Part shown: piece by piece, positions 1 through 9,912 of the stretch
Layout of the letters: every line of letters starts with the position of its first letter
How positions within the stretch are numbered: position 1 is the stretch's first letter
Assembly (NCBI RefSeq): GCF_014851585.1
Contig: NZ_JACVAB010000003.1
Span: 248,001-312,000, forward strand
Direction of reading: 5' to 3'
Length of the DNA stretch: 64,000 nt
Origin: Agrobacterium sp. AGB01
Lineage (GTDB): Bacteria; Pseudomonadota; Alphaproteobacteria; Rhizobiales; Rhizobiaceae
Notes under the pieces: generated by a model
Seen by the model: only the letters and a program-made list of their open reading frames with translations
Told to the model about the DNA's origin: nothing
Databases searched by the model: none
Program-made: the position numbers and the translations under genes

Positions 1-946
1 GACCGGCGACCAGAACCACAGCGGTAACGGCATTGAGGTCTTTCTGAAGGATTGAGTTCAGGCCGTAGGAAGCAAAACCGCCCCAGGCAAAAACCATTTC
101 AATAACAAAGGCGTTGCCGATCAGCGAGGCGAATTCCAGGCCCATGATTGTCAAGGGTGCGATGGATGACAGCTTCAAGAGGTAACGGAAGATGATGACC
201 CGTTCAGGCACGCCGAAGCTCTGCAGCGTCAGCACGTGATCCTTGCGCTGATTTTCGATCATCGAGGAGCGGGTAATGCGGGTGATCTGTCCGATACCGG
301 CCATGGACAGCGCAAATGCTGGCAGTGCGAGATGTTTGAGAGCATCGCCGACCACATCAAAACGACCGGCCAGTAGACCATCGACGAGAATGAAACCGGT
401 TGGTCCACCTTGCCAGCCAAGTGAATGGTCCAGCCGCCCAATGATTGGCCAGCCACTGATGTATCTGGCAGCCAGCAGCTGCAGGGTAATGGCAAACAGA
501 AAGCTCGGAATGGTGACGCCGGTCAGGGACAGAATGCGGCCGAGATGATCGAGCCCTCTATCGCGGTAATGCGCGGTGATGACGCCAAGGGGAATTGCGA
601 CCAGAAACATGAATATGACGGATACCAGCACCAGTTCAACGGTCGCGGGAACAGTCTGCGCAAGGTCTGTTGTGACCGGGCGCTGCGACACCAACGACAT
701 GCCGAGATCCCCGTGCAGGGCATTTTTGACATAATCGACATATTGCAAGGCTAGAGGCTTATCCAGACCCATCTGCAGGCGTAGCGCCTCAACCTGTTCC
801 TGCGTGGCAGCAGGGCCAAGAGCCATACGCGCCGGGTCACCCGGCACCACACGCGCCAATGCAAAAATCATGATGGACAGGGCAATCATGACAAGCACGA
901 ATGTACCAAGCCGGGTCATAATTGCGATCAACGGATGTTGCTGCAT
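1..946 (-). CDS. Peptide/nickel-type ABC transporter permease (DppB family), 3' end cut by the window edge
   Basis: The reading frame stays open from the start at 946 to base 1, so the C-terminus lies outside the window. The visible ~315 residues are a DppB-type inner-membrane permease: an N-terminal membrane helix, the periplasmic stretch with VVPGDPAR and the LGLD-like 'QMGLDKPLALQY', and membrane segments of the BPD_transp_1 domain. The conserved 'RITRSSMIEN' and 'TLQSFGVPE' region resembles the EAA loop that contacts the ATPase. Start 946 has a GGA about 12 bases upstream; an in-frame ATG at 919 (MTRLGTF) is an alternative. It should be the first membrane component of a peptide, nickel or oligosaccharide importer whose partners lie to the left. 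It is divergent from a LuxR/MalT-type regulator that may control it. The substrate cannot be told from the permease. Confidence 0.85.
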   Translation of the reverse strand, partial: MQQHPLIAIMTRLGTFVLVMIALSIMIFALARVVPGDPARMALGPAATQEQVEALRLQMGLDKPLALQYVDYVKNALHGDLGMSLVSQRPVTTDLAQTVPATVELVLVSVIFMFLVAIPLGVITAHYRDRGLDHLGRILSLTGVTIPSFLFAITLQLLAARYISGWPIIGRLDHSLGWQGGPTGFILVDGLLAGRFDVVGDALKHLALPAFALSMAGIGQITRITRSSMIENQRKDHVLTLQSFGVPERVIIFRYLLKLSSIAPLTIMGLEFASLIGNAFVIEMVFAWGGFASYGLNSILQKDLNAVTAVVLVAG

Positions 947-975
947 CAGCGGAAGTTTCCTTGTGCATCGGCTTT

Positions 976-987
976 TTGATGCATCAA
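976..987. promoter_or_regulatory. Perfect 12-bp palindrome between divergent genes
   Basis: TTGATGCATCAA is a perfect dyad in the 137-bp gap between the peptide permease and the LuxR-type regulator, followed by AT-rich sequence able to hold promoter elements. It is a candidate operator; the binding protein is unknown. Confidence 0.35.
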
Positions 988-1083
988 CATCACCAGATAA
1001 CAAGAGATCAGCAACCGCAAAAAAGTATAGTTTTTTATCGTCATGGTATAGGTTTTTGTACGACTATAGCCTATCCATTCGGC

Positions 1084-3438
1084 ATGAATGTCATGCTTCC
1101 ACGCCCTCATCTGTGCCAACGCATCCTCCAGGAAACTGCAGGCGTCATCTTTTTGCGGGCACCGGCAGGAGCGGGGAAAACCAGCCTGTTAAAACTGTTC
1201 GCCGGCTTGACGGAACGTTCTGTTTGCACGTCAACACATCCCAAAACTGAGGATGTAAAAGACGGCTGGCTTTTATGGGATGTCCCGGTCGCTGCACGCA
1301 CAGCCAAGATACCGGCCGCAACCCTTCAAACCGTGACCACGGTCATTATCGCCTGTCGCCCCGAACAACGTATCAGCGGCCTTGGTCGGCAGATATTGCA
1401 TCATGGCTCGACAACGATCGGCGCTGAAGACCTGACCTTTTCCGATGAAGAGCTTAATGCGCTACCAGCGGCGAGCGCAGCATCGATGCGGGAAGGTTAC
1501 GCCGGTTGGCCAGCCTTTTTGCCACTTCAGGGCAACATCGATGATGACACCTGTTGCGACTATTTGCGCGAAACCTTCTTAAGCCATCTCTCGCCAGAAC
1601 AGACCATGGCGCTGTCGATATGGCTTGAAGCGCCTGATGGCGCCGCGCATCAACCCTGGGCTAGTCAGCTACCGCCGTTTCTGACACGTCATCCGCAACG
1701 GCACGAAGACCTGATACGACTGTTGACGATTGCAGTGCACGAGCGTCTCCAAGTTCTGGAAAACAGCATCGCAGTTGTCGAATTGGCTTCCGCATTGGAG
1801 AAGGCGGACCGCGCGCTGCAAGCCATGGCTCTGCTGCTGGACAAGGGATATGAAACACATGCCGCGCAAATTCTAGCGCGCGCGCATGGGCGTGAATTGA
1901 TCTATCGCAGCAGTGTCAATGCGTTTCAAAACATCATCATGCACTTCTCGCATGACATGATTGCCTCTAACGAAACGGTATTGTTTGCGGTATGCAGAGC
2001 ACTGCTCAAGCAGGGTGAGTTGCAGCGCGTGCGCCATCTCGTCGGTAAGCATCTTGGTTCAGATTACCTTGATCCATTCAGGGTTCTGGCAAACGGTTCG
2101 CGCTTTTCCTTTGCTGCCCGCACTTTCCGTCTGAATCTGATGATTACGGAAGACCTGACACCCAACGATGCGATGATTACCCGCCTTGGTGAATTCATGG
2201 CGGATTACCCAATGGGTGACCATGGCAAATGGGCCGGCTACTACAACGCCCTTCTTGAGTTCGAAATCCGCCGCCGTAACTTCCGTGAGGCGGAAGCTGC
2301 GGCTGCCCGAGCGCTTATCTATCTGCGCAAAATGGGCGGTCAACCACTTCTCGAATTCTTCATCCACCTGCACCAGATCGTGCTGCGATTGATGAGCGGC
2401 GATGCGCTGATGGCACGGCGGGCAGCGCAAGATGCACGTGAACGATTGGAGCAGGTCACGCACGAAGTCCCGCAAGAAAGGCGCATGTTGCGGCTGGCGG
2501 AAGCCTGCATAAACTACGAATCAGGCCGCCCACGCGATCTGCTGGAATTCATCCAGAAAGACTTTGAGCACTTCGCGGCCGCTGAGATCTGGCCGAGCCT
2601 CATGCAGTTTGCTCTGCATTATGCGACCCAGATCGTCATGGACCATTTCCCGATGACCATAAGGCCGGGATTTCTGGATGGCCTGTGGATACACCTGTCT
2701 GAAGGATTACAGTTTCATGCGATGATGGAAATCCGCACCGCGATAGCCTACCAAAATACCAACCGCTGGTCGGAAGCTGCTGCGACACTGACTTCCATCC
2801 GTATGCCGATGGGTAAAAACTGGGTCGAAAGTGCCGAAGAAGAACTGACCCGACTGACGCGGCGTGACGAGATCACCTACGTCATGGCCTGGCTTAGAGA
2901 TGCGGTTCACGTCTGGACGCCCCGCAACTATCTGCCACGACAGATCGATGCACTAATTGCCAATCCGAAAGTCACCAATCGCGAGAGGGTGGCGCTGCTG
3001 ATCTGGCAGAGCTACACGGCCCATCAACGCCGTGACAATGCTGCTGCGCGGGCCAATATCTTGCTGGCACTGGAAACGGCAACGCCCCTCGGCTGCAATG
3101 GCGTCCTTTCCGAAGAACGAATCTTTCTGTCGCCGCTTCTCGAAAATCGTCGAATACGCAGCTTCATCGAAACCTCGTCTGATGTGCGCGCTGCTTTGGC
3201 GATTTTTGCAGCTTCAGTGAACTCCCCGCAAGCCCGCGCAATCCATGGTGGATTGTCTCAACGCGAAGTACAGATGCTGCAATTTCTGGCCGGCGGCATG
3301 TCCAACAAAAAAATCGCTCAAGCCCTGAACATCTCTGAAGTCACCGTCAAGTTTCACCTTGGAAACCTGTTTCGAAAGCTCGACTGCAACTGCCGCGCCG
3401 AAGCCATCAGAGCCGCCACCGCACTCGGTTGGCTCTGA
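1084..3438 (+). CDS. LuxR-family ATP-dependent regulator, MalT/LAL type
   Basis: 784 residues from the ATG at 1084. A P-loop (APAGAGKT) lies at residues 26-33 right at the N-terminus, then a long helical, probably TPR-like middle. A LuxR/GerE helix-turn-helix fills the last ~60 residues (LSQREVQMLQFLAGG, ISEVTVKFHLGNLFRKL). This order (NTPase, helical repeats, LuxR HTH) is that of MalT and other LAL regulators, which bind ATP and a small inducer. At 784 residues it is somewhat shorter than MalT (~900). The frame is open further upstream to 922, but that would overlap the intergenic palindrome, and the conserved region begins next to 1084. It is divergent from a peptide-type ABC permease, so control of that operon is plausible. 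The inducer is unknown. Confidence 0.8.
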   Translation: MNVMLPRPHLCQRILQETAGVIFLRAPAGAGKTSLLKLFAGLTERSVCTSTHPKTEDVKDGWLLWDVPVAARTAKIPAATLQTVTTVIIACRPEQRISGLGRQILHHGSTTIGAEDLTFSDEELNALPAASAASMREGYAGWPAFLPLQGNIDDDTCCDYLRETFLSHLSPEQTMALSIWLEAPDGAAHQPWASQLPPFLTRHPQRHEDLIRLLTIAVHERLQVLENSIAVVELASALEKADRALQAMALLLDKGYETHAAQILARAHGRELIYRSSVNAFQNIIMHFSHDMIASNETVLFAVCRALLKQGELQRVRHLVGKHLGSDYLDPFRVLANGSRFSFAARTFRLNLMITEDLTPNDAMITRLGEFMADYPMGDHGKWAGYYNALLEFEIRRRNFREAEAAAARALIYLRKMGGQPLLEFFIHLHQIVLRLMSGDALMARRAAQDARERLEQVTHEVPQERRMLRLAEACINYESGRPRDLLEFIQKDFEHFAAAEIWPSLMQFALHYATQIVMDHFPMTIRPGFLDGLWIHLSEGLQFHAMMEIRTAIAYQNTNRWSEAAATLTSIRMPMGKNWVESAEEELTRLTRRDEITYVMAWLRDAVHVWTPRNYLPRQIDALIANPKVTNRERVALLIWQSYTAHQRRDNAAARANILLALETATPLGCNGVLSEERIFLSPLLENRRIRSFIETSSDVRAALAIFAASVNSPQARAIHGGLSQREVQMLQFLAGGMSNKKIAQALNISEVTVKFHLGNLFRKLDCNCRAEAIRAATALGWL

Positions 3439-3456
3439 AACGACGCTCTTACTGTC

Positions 3457-3894
3457 CTATCCTCTATAAGCAATCAGTACCGCACCGCACGCGATGAGAA
3501 CAACGCCAAGCCAGTTCGACAGTGACAATCTCTCCCCCAGAAACAAAACTGCAAATACGGCCACGAACACGACGCTCAGTTTGTCGATTGGCGCAACACG
3601 AGCGGCATCGCCAAGCTTCAGCGCGCGAAAATAACAAATCCACGAGGCTCCGGTCGCAAGGCCGGAAAGAACCAAAAACAGCCAGGTCCGTCCGGAAATG
3701 CCGGATGGTTGTTGCCAGTTGCCTGTCATGTACCCCATCAGACCGGCGGCACATAAAATGACAATGGTGCGAATGAATGTTGCAAAGTCAGAATTGCCAT
3801 TCTCGACACCGATCTTGGCAAAAATCGCGGTCAAGGCGGCGAAAGCAGCCGACAGCAATGCCCAGAAAGGCCATAAAGCAAAAAGACCTTTCAT
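3457..3894 (-). CDS. Half-size EamA-family membrane transporter
   Basis: 145 residues with about five hydrophobic segments and a single EamA repeat. It opens with MKGLFALWPFWALLSAAFAA, carries 'FAKIGVENGNSDFATFIRT' and 'APIDKLSVVFVAVFA', and ends in a last helix (GVVLIACGAVLIAYRG). Full-size DMT exporters carry two such repeats in ~300 residues; single-repeat members probably work as dimers, as small multidrug resistance proteins do. It sits convergent with the LuxR-type regulator (18 bp apart) and shows no operon partner. Substrate unknown. Confidence 0.75.
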   Translation of the reverse strand: MKGLFALWPFWALLSAAFAALTAIFAKIGVENGNSDFATFIRTIVILCAAGLMGYMTGNWQQPSGISGRTWLFLVLSGLATGASWICYFRALKLGDAARVAPIDKLSVVFVAVFAVLFLGERLSLSNWLGVVLIACGAVLIAYRG

Positions 3895-3974
3895 TTTTTG
3901 ATCTCGGAAACTGCAGAAGGTTCGGGTTCAGTCAATGCACCGCAACGCAGCCGCCGCAAGCCTTTTTCCATGAC

Positions 3975-4009
3975 AAAGAAAAACCCGGACACCTGAGGAA
4001 GCCGGGTTC
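3975..4009 (-). terminator. Rho-independent terminator of dctA
   Basis: On the minus strand, AACCCGG and CCGGGTT arms (3982-3988 and 4002-4008) are followed by TTTTTCTTT. It lies 23 bases after the dctA stop codon. Confidence 0.7.
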
Positions 4010-4031
4010 TGTTGTTTCGCCTTGCGCGATT

Positions 4032-5372
4032 TTATTCAGCAGGCTGCGGCATCGGCGTGTCGTCGATCACATCGATGCTGGCAATTTCCTCACCGTTTAG
4101 AACGCGCTGAAGCTGAGCCTGATCAAGTTCACCTTCCCAACGCGCAACGACGATAGTGGCAACGGCATTACCAACGAAGTTGGTCAGTGCGCGGCACTCG
4201 GACATGAAGCGGTCGATACCGAGAATGAGCGCCATTCCAGCGACCGGAACGGAAGGAACAACGGACAGCGTTGCAGCAAGCGTGATGAAACCGGCACCGG
4301 TGATACCAGCAGCGCCCTTCGAGCTGAGCATCGCAACCAGCAACAGCAGGATCTGCTCACCGAACGACAGGTGAATACCTGTTGCCTGCGCAATGAACAG
4401 GGCCGCAAGCGTCATGTAGATGTTGGTACCGTCAAGGTTGAAGGAGTAACCGGTCGGGATAACCAGACCGACAACCGAGCGTTTGCAGCCGGCCTTTTCC
4501 ATCTTGCTCATCAGGCCCGGAAGCGCAGCTTCCGAAGACGATGTACCGAGAACCAGCAGCAACTCTTCCTTGATGTAGCGAATAAGCGCCAGAATGGAGA
4601 AGCCGTTGTAACGGGCGACCGCACCAAGGATAACCAGCACGAAGATCAGCGATGTCAGATAGAAGGTACCAATGAGCATCGCCAGATTGGTCACCGACGA
4701 AATGCCGTATTTGCCGATTGTGAAAGCCATCGCGCCGAAAGCACCAATAGGAGCAGCCTTCATCAGGATCGCGACCAGCTTGAAGATCGGGTACATCATG
4801 GCATGCATGAAGTCGACGACCGGCTTGCCTTTCTCTCCGACGACACCAAGTGAAATACCGAAGAGCACCGAGAAGAACAGCACCTGGAGAATGTCACCAC
4901 TGGCAAATGCACCGACAATGGTGGTCGGGATGATGTTCATCAAAAAGCCGGTGATCGTCTGCTCATGTGCCTTGTCGGCATAGGTCGCAACCGCCGTCGC
5001 ATCGAGAGACGCAGGGTCGATATTCATGCCGGCACCCGGCTGAACAACGTTCGCGACAATCAGACCAACGACCAGCGCAAGCGTCGAAAAGGTCAGGAAG
5101 TAGATCATCGCTTTGCCAGCAACACGCCCGACCTTCTTCATGTCGTTCATACCGGCAATACCCGTCGCAACGGTCAAAAAGATAACAGGTGCAATGATCA
5201 TCTTGACGAGACGAATGAAACCGTCACCCAATGGCTTCAGCTGCTCACCGATGGACGGCCAGAAATGGCCCAGCAGGATACCGGCCAGAATGGCAACCAG
5301 CACCTGGAAATACAGGTGACGGTAAAATGGCATGCGGGCATGGCTTGCAGCCACAGCTGTACTATCAATCAT
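4032..5372 (-). CDS. dctA: C4-dicarboxylate:proton/sodium symporter DctA
   Basis: 446 residues, the usual DctA length. It is a dicarboxylate/amino acid:cation symporter (SLC1/DAACS fold) taking up succinate, fumarate and malate across the inner membrane. Visible landmarks are '[17 protein letters not shown]', the serine-rich hairpin '[14 protein letters not shown]' and the substrate-binding stretch '[18 protein letters not shown]'. The ATG at 5372 is preceded by GAGGAGGAG seven bases upstream. The frame is open further upstream to 5486, but that extension would cover the promoter. A near-perfect sigma-54 site lies 93 bp upstream, and dctB and dctD are divergent, so expression is expected to follow DctB/DctD sensing of external dicarboxylates. 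Confidence 0.97.
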   Translation of the reverse strand: MIDSTAVAASHARMPFYRHLYFQVLVAILAGILLGHFWPSIGEQLKPLGDGFIRLVKMIIAPVIFLTVATGIAGMNDMKKVGRVAGKAMIYFLTFSTLALVVGLIVANVVQPGAGMNIDPASLDATAVATYADKAHEQTITGFLMNIIPTTIVGAFASGDILQVLFFSVLFGISLGVVGEKGKPVVDFMHAMMYPIFKLVAILMKAAPIGAFGAMAFTIGKYGISSVTNLAMLIGTFYLTSLIFVLVILGAVARYNGFSILALIRYIKEELLLVLGTSSSEAALPGLMSKMEKAGCKRSVVGLVIPTGYSFNLDGTNIYMTLAALFIAQATGIHLSFGEQILLLLVAMLSSKGAAGITGAGFITLAATLSVVPSVPVAGMALILGIDRFMSECRALTNFVGNAVATIVVARWEGELDQAQLQRVLNGEEIASIDVIDDTPMPQPAE

Positions 5373-5464
5373 GATTTTCTCCTCCTCGGCTGGACCTGCC
5401 TTTATAGGGGCCTCCCGGTCAGCCTTGTTTGGTCTGGGGCCTCGCGACCGCTTGATGACGGGTC

Positions 5465-5480
5465 TGCAAACACCGTGCCA
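5465..5480 (-). promoter_or_regulatory. Sigma-54 (RpoN) -24/-12 promoter of dctA
   Basis: On the minus strand the sequence is TGGCACGGTGTTTGCA, a full match to the TGGCAC-N5-TTGCA consensus, with GG and GC at the required spacing. It lies 93 bp upstream of the dctA start. DctD, encoded divergently, carries the GAFTGA motif needed to activate such a promoter. Confidence 0.9.
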
Positions 5481-5585
5481 AGACAAGAAAAATCAGATAA
5501 ATACCTGAAATAAATCGATTTAATTTCTTTATGCAGCTTCACTAAATCTGGAATCGTGTAGATTTCCGCGCAGAAATATTGCCTT

Positions 5586-5605
5586 TTGTGTGAAAATACG
5601 CACAA
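5586..5605. promoter_or_regulatory. Probable DctD upstream activator site
   Basis: TTGTGTGAAAATACGCACAA is an inverted repeat (6 of 7 arm bases pair). It lies about 106 bp upstream of the -24/-12 element, a usual distance for an enhancer-type site. It resembles the TGTGCG-N-CGCACA-like sites known for rhizobial DctD. A weaker similar stretch lies at 5557-5572, which would give the tandem arrangement seen in rhizobia. The site also sits just upstream of dctB. Confidence 0.55.
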
Positions 5606-5613
5606 GGTAAACG

Positions 5614-7455
5614 ATGACCACATTCACCGCATCCGGGTTCAAACATATCGATGCCGCGCAAAGGCCGTGGTGGCTGTTTGCGCTTATCTGGGCTGTAATT
5701 GCGGTGGTGGCGATTTATGTCGCAGGCGAACTTGGCCGAACGGAAACCATCAAGGCCTTACAGCAGGACGCCTCGACTGACGGGCAACTGAAAGTCGCGC
5801 TTCTGAATGTTGCATTAGAGCGGCCCCGCGCCCTGCCGCTTGTGTTATCAGGCGATAGGGATCTCGTTGCAGCTCTGGAAACTGGTGGTGTCGCAGTAGA
5901 TCGGCTTAACCGCAAACTGGAGGGACTGATCGAAGGCACACAGGCCTCGGTGATTTACGTGACAGGGCCGAATGGCGTCGCAATAGCATCCAGCAATTGG
6001 CGTGCCGCAGACAGTTTTGTCGGCACCAGCTATTCCTTCCGGGACTACTTCAGCCTCGCAATGCGCACAGGCATGGCCGAGCACTACGCCTTGGGAAATG
6101 TCAGCCGCAAACCCGGCCTTTACATATCACGACGTGTGGATTCTGAAGATGGCAAAGCGCTCGGTGTCGTCATCGCGAAGGTCGAATTCAACCGTCTGGA
6201 GGCTGACTGGAGAATAGGTGGCAAACCGGTTTATGTCGCTGATGCCAACGGCGTTGTGCTGATGACGAGTATTTCGGCATGGCGCTTTGACACAATCAAA
6301 CCCATAGACCAACAGACCCGCCGCACCATTGCCGACAGCCTGCAATTTGGCAATGAAACACTTGATCTGCTGCCATTTTCCTCGTTGCGCTTTATCGACA
6401 ATTCGACGGAGCTGATTCACATCAACTCTCCCGCCGTCAACAGTGGTGACTACCTACGCTTCATCCTGCCTGTTCCAACCACCTCATGGCACTTGCATTA
6501 TCTTTTGCCGGTTGAACCTACCTTGATGGTAGAGGTGCAGAGGATGCGTCTGCTGATGCTGGCCGGCATGATGCCGCTTATCGTATTGTCTGGTTTGTGG
6601 TTGCGACGGCGCCAAAAAGCCCGACAAGCTGAAGAAGTTGCGGCCAAGGCCCGCGCAGAGCTGGAACGCCGGGTGGATGAACGAACACGTGACCTGCAAA
6701 GTGCCATGGACCAGCTGGAAACCGAAATCAGCGGCCACCAGCAGACCGGTCGAGAATTGCAAACTGTCCAGCAGGAACTTGTAAAGGCAAACCGGCTCGC
6801 CATTCTCGGACAGGTGGCAGCTGGCGTCGCCCATGAAATCAACCAGCCTGTCGCGACGATCCGCGCCTTTGCGGACAATGCACGCACTCTCATGAACCGC
6901 CGGCGGTTGGAAGAAGCCGACGAAAACATGAAAGACATTGCTGCGTTGACCGAGCGCATAGGCGTCATCACCAGTGATTTGAAGATACTGGCCCGCAAGG
7001 GCAGGGGGGCTGCACAGCCTGTCAGTGTCAAGGCTGTCATCGAAGGTGCAGTCGTGCTGCTGCGCAGCCGTTTCGCTGGTCATATGGAGGCGCTTGATAT
7101 CGCTCTTCCCGCTGAAACCTTGATGGTGTCTGGCAGCCCCATCCGGCTGGAGCAGATCGTGATCAACCTTCTCCAGAATGCGCTGGAAGCAGTTGAAGAC
7201 AAGGCCGGTGGTCAGGTAACGATCAGCGTGCGCGACGCTGCCGATCAGGTGGTCTTGAGCGTTGCAGACAACGGGCCGGGCATTGCGCCAGACATTCTTG
7301 AGGCTCTGTTCACGCCCTTCAACACATCGAAAGACGGTGGACTTGGGCTTGGACTGGTTATCTCCCGCGAAATTGCCGCTGACTATGGCGGACGTATCGA
7401 GGTGGAAAGCAATCCGAGTGGAACCTGCTTCTCCGTCTATCTCAAAAAGGCATGA
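5614..7455 (+). CDS. dctB: C4-dicarboxylate sensor histidine kinase DctB
   Basis: 613 residues. A membrane helix near residues 20-40 and another near 305-330 enclose a periplasmic double-Cache sensor domain. A coiled-coil linker ([20 protein letters not shown]) follows, then a HisKA domain with phospho-acceptor H407 in GVAHEINQP. The HATPase_c domain has the N box [19 protein letters not shown] and GGLGLGLVI. It senses external dicarboxylates and phosphorylates DctD. Its stop overlaps the dctD start by four bases (ATGA), so the two are translationally coupled. It is divergent from dctA. Confidence 0.95.
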   Translation: MTTFTASGFKHIDAAQRPWWLFALIWAVIAVVAIYVAGELGRTETIKALQQDASTDGQLKVALLNVALERPRALPLVLSGDRDLVAALETGGVAVDRLNRKLEGLIEGTQASVIYVTGPNGVAIASSNWRAADSFVGTSYSFRDYFSLAMRTGMAEHYALGNVSRKPGLYISRRVDSEDGKALGVVIAKVEFNRLEADWRIGGKPVYVADANGVVLMTSISAWRFDTIKPIDQQTRRTIADSLQFGNETLDLLPFSSLRFIDNSTELIHINSPAVNSGDYLRFILPVPTTSWHLHYLLPVEPTLMVEVQRMRLLMLAGMMPLIVLSGLWLRRRQKARQAEEVAAKARAELERRVDERTRDLQSAMDQLETEISGHQQTGRELQTVQQELVKANRLAILGQVAAGVAHEINQPVATIRAFADNARTLMNRRRLEEADENMKDIAALTERIGVITSDLKILARKGRGAAQPVSVKAVIEGAVVLLRSRFAGHMEALDIALPAETLMVSGSPIRLEQIVINLLQNALEAVEDKAGGQVTISVRDAADQVVLSVADNGPGIAPDILEALFTPFNTSKDGGLGLGLVISREIAADYGGRIEVESNPSGTCFSVYLKKA

Positions 7456-8828
7456 TCATGGGCATTTCAGGCAAGGTATTTCTCGTCGATGACGACTCCG
7501 CATTGCGCAAGGCAATGCGCCAGACACTGGAACTGGCAGGCCTTGAGGTAACGTCCTTTCCCGGCGCACAACTCGCATTAGATGCGTTATCTGCCGAGTT
7601 TGACGGCGTCATTATCAGCGACGTGCGTATGCCCGGGATGGATGGACTGGAATTTTTCGAACGAGTCCGCCGTGTCGATACCGATCTGCCCGTCATCCTG
7701 ATGACGGGCCACGGCGACATCCCGATGGCCGTCGAAGCGTTGCATAACGGCGCTTATGATTTCATGACCAAACCATTTGCCGCCGAGCGCATGGTAGAAA
7801 GCACAATGCGTGCGCTGGAAAAACGTCATCTCATCATGGAAAACCGCGCGTTGAAGTTGGCCGCCGAACAGGCTGAAGGCGACCTGCCGCTGATTGGCCA
7901 AACGCCTGCCATGCAGCGCCTTCGCGACACCATCCGTCATATTGCCGATGCCGACGTCGACGTGCTCGTGGCGGGAGAGACCGGTAGCGGCAAAGAAGTG
8001 GTCGCGACGGCTTTGCACCGCTGGAGCAAAAAGCGCTCGAAAGGCAACTTCGTCGCGCTGAACTGCGGTGCCCTGCCGGAAAGCGTCATTGAAAGCGAGC
8101 TTTTCGGTCATGAGGCAGGGGCTTTTACCGGCGCGCAGAAAAAACGCGTTGGCCGTATTGAGCACTCGAGTGGTGGCACGCTGTTCCTGGATGAAATTGA
8201 GAGCATGCCGCTAGCGGTGCAGGTGAAAATGCTGCGTGTCCTTGAAATGCGGGAGGTTTCTCCGCTCGGATCCAATGACGAGAGGTCCGTAGACATCCGT
8301 GTTGTAGCAGCCGCAAAGGTCGATCTTGGCGACCCTGCACGCCGCGACCAGTTTCGGGACGACCTCTATTACCGTTTGAACGTTGTCACATTGTCCATCC
8401 CGCCGCTACGCGAGCGCCGGGAGGATATTCCGATGTTGTTTTCCCATTTTCTGTCGCGCGCCACCAAACGCTTCAACATGCCGGTTCCGCAAATCTCCAC
8501 CAGCATCTCGCGTCATTTGGCAGATCACGACTGGCCGGGCAATGTCCGTGAACTTGGCCATTTTGCCGAGCGCGTCGCTCTTGGGCTGGAAAGTGGAACA
8601 CTGTCTGCCATCCCACCGAAAGAAGAAGCCTCAGCGTCTGGCACTCTAACTGAGCGTATTGATCGGCATGAGGCACAGATCATTCATGAAACTCTCGTGC
8701 AAAATGATGGTGACGTCGCTTCAACCATCGCCGCGCTCGGCATCGCGCGCAAGACATTCTACGACAAGCTGCAACGGCATGGCATAAATCGCGCCGATTA
8801 CACCGCCAAAAAGAACGCCCCAGCCTGA
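7452..8828 (+). CDS. dctD: Sigma-54-dependent response regulator DctD
   Basis: 458 residues in NtrC order. The receiver has phospho-acceptor D57 (SDVRMPG). The AAA+ domain has Walker A GETGSGKE near 175-182 and the sigma-54 contact loop GAFTGA near 223-228. A Fis-type helix-turn-helix lies at the C-terminus ([21 protein letters not shown]). Phosphorylated DctD should oligomerise on the upstream sites and open the sigma-54 promoter of dctA. Its stop codon directly abuts the stop of the convergent gene with no spacer, so no separate terminator is visible. Confidence 0.95.
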   Translation: MIMGISGKVFLVDDDSALRKAMRQTLELAGLEVTSFPGAQLALDALSAEFDGVIISDVRMPGMDGLEFFERVRRVDTDLPVILMTGHGDIPMAVEALHNGAYDFMTKPFAAERMVESTMRALEKRHLIMENRALKLAAEQAEGDLPLIGQTPAMQRLRDTIRHIADADVDVLVAGETGSGKEVVATALHRWSKKRSKGNFVALNCGALPESVIESELFGHEAGAFTGAQKKRVGRIEHSSGGTLFLDEIESMPLAVQVKMLRVLEMREVSPLGSNDERSVDIRVVAAAKVDLGDPARRDQFRDDLYYRLNVVTLSIPPLRERREDIPMLFSHFLSRATKRFNMPVPQISTSISRHLADHDWPGNVRELGHFAERVALGLESGTLSAIPPKEEASASGTLTERIDRHEAQIIHETLVQNDGDVASTIAALGIARKTFYDKLQRHGINRADYTAKKNAPA

Positions 8829-9830
8829 CTATACCGGCAAGCGAACCTGTTCGTTCATAAACCGGGCGCGATATTCCGCCGGACTGATGCCCATGGTTTG
8901 CCGGAAGTGATGACGAAGTGTGTGGGCACTACCAAACCCGACCGCCATCGCAATGTCTTCCATCTGCTCGCGCCCCTGACAAAGGCGTTGTTTTGCTGCA
9001 TCGACCTTCACATGTGTCAGCCATTGGCCCGGTGCAGCACCGGTTGCTTCGGTAAAACGCCTGAGAAACGTCCGCTCACTCATTCGGCAGAAACGCGCCA
9101 TCTCGGTGATGGTCCACGCGCGGGAGAGATCGGACCGCACCGCGTCCAACAGCGGAGAAATCTCAACACCGTCACGTTTCGCAACCGGGCGTTCCAGAAA
9201 CTGTGCTTGCCCTCCGGTGCGATGTGCCGGCATCACCAGACGCCTTGCCACTGAATTGGCCGCAACGGCACCAAAATCCTGACGTACAATTTCAATCATC
9301 AGATCAATACCAGCGGCACTGCCGGCCGAAGTATAGATGCGGTCATGGGAACGATAGAGGGACGCATCATCCACGGACACTGCAGAATAACGCGATCGCA
9401 GCGTCTCCGCGTAACGCCAATGGGTGGTCGCGACCCCACCGTCCAGCAAGCCCGTTGCAGCAAGCACAAATGCGCCGGAACATATTGATGCCAAACGCGC
9501 GCCTCGCGCATACGCTGCCCGCAAACGATCACAGAGCTCCGGCGGGACAGCAGCATCAGCCCCCTTCCAGCCCGGCACAATGATAATGTCGGCGATGTCA
9601 AGCAGCTCGGGACCAGCGTCCGCCGTTACACGTAGCCCGCCATGGGCACGCATCGGTCCATCCTCCACCGCGCAACTGGCAAACCGATACCAGTTCTCCC
9701 CCATCTCCGGGCGAAACAGACCAAAAACTTCGGCAACGATACCAAATTCGAACGTGCAAAGCTGGTCATAGAGCAAGGCTACTACGAGAGGGCCGTTTAG
9801 AGGCTGCGGACAGTCTGATACATTTGGCAT
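8829..9830 (-). CDS. ftrA: FtrA/GlxA-type AraC-family transcriptional regulator
   Basis: 333 residues from the ATG at 9830; an in-frame ATG at 9851 would add seven residues but lies inside a palindrome. The N-terminal half is a DJ-1/PfpI-like domain (VVALLYDQLCTFEFGIV, IIVPGW, elbow cysteine in ASICSGAFVLAATGLL). The C-terminal third is an AraC helix-turn-helix pair (MARFCRMSERTFLRRF, AMAVGFGSAHTLRHHF). This is the GlxA/FtrA architecture, in which the DJ-1 fold is thought to sense a ligand and is not enzymatic. It is divergent from a rhodanese gene, the usual partner of ftrA, and probably controls it through the shared 83-bp intergenic region. Confidence 0.85.
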   Translation of the reverse strand: MPNVSDCPQPLNGPLVVALLYDQLCTFEFGIVAEVFGLFRPEMGENWYRFASCAVEDGPMRAHGGLRVTADAGPELLDIADIIIVPGWKGADAAVPPELCDRLRAAYARGARLASICSGAFVLAATGLLDGGVATTHWRYAETLRSRYSAVSVDDASLYRSHDRIYTSAGSAAGIDLMIEIVRQDFGAVAANSVARRLVMPAHRTGGQAQFLERPVAKRDGVEISPLLDAVRSDLSRAWTITEMARFCRMSERTFLRRFTEATGAAPGQWLTHVKVDAAKQRLCQGREQMEDIAMAVGFGSAHTLRHHFRQTMGISPAEYRARFMNEQVRLPV

Positions 9831-9843
9831 GATTTTTACGTTT

Positions 9844-9861
9844 ATTGGCATTTACGCCAAT
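9844..9861. promoter_or_regulatory. Palindrome between ftrA and the rhodanese gene
   Basis: ATTGGC and GCCAAT arms (perfect 6-bp dyad, 6-bp spacer) lie just upstream of the ftrA start. TTTGCAA-like repeats follow at about 9861-9900. It is a candidate operator for the divergent regulator. Confidence 0.45.
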
Positions 9862-9912
9862 TTGCAATCAGAGCCATCTTTGCAAAATGGGCTATGCAAA
9901 GGAGACAGATCA

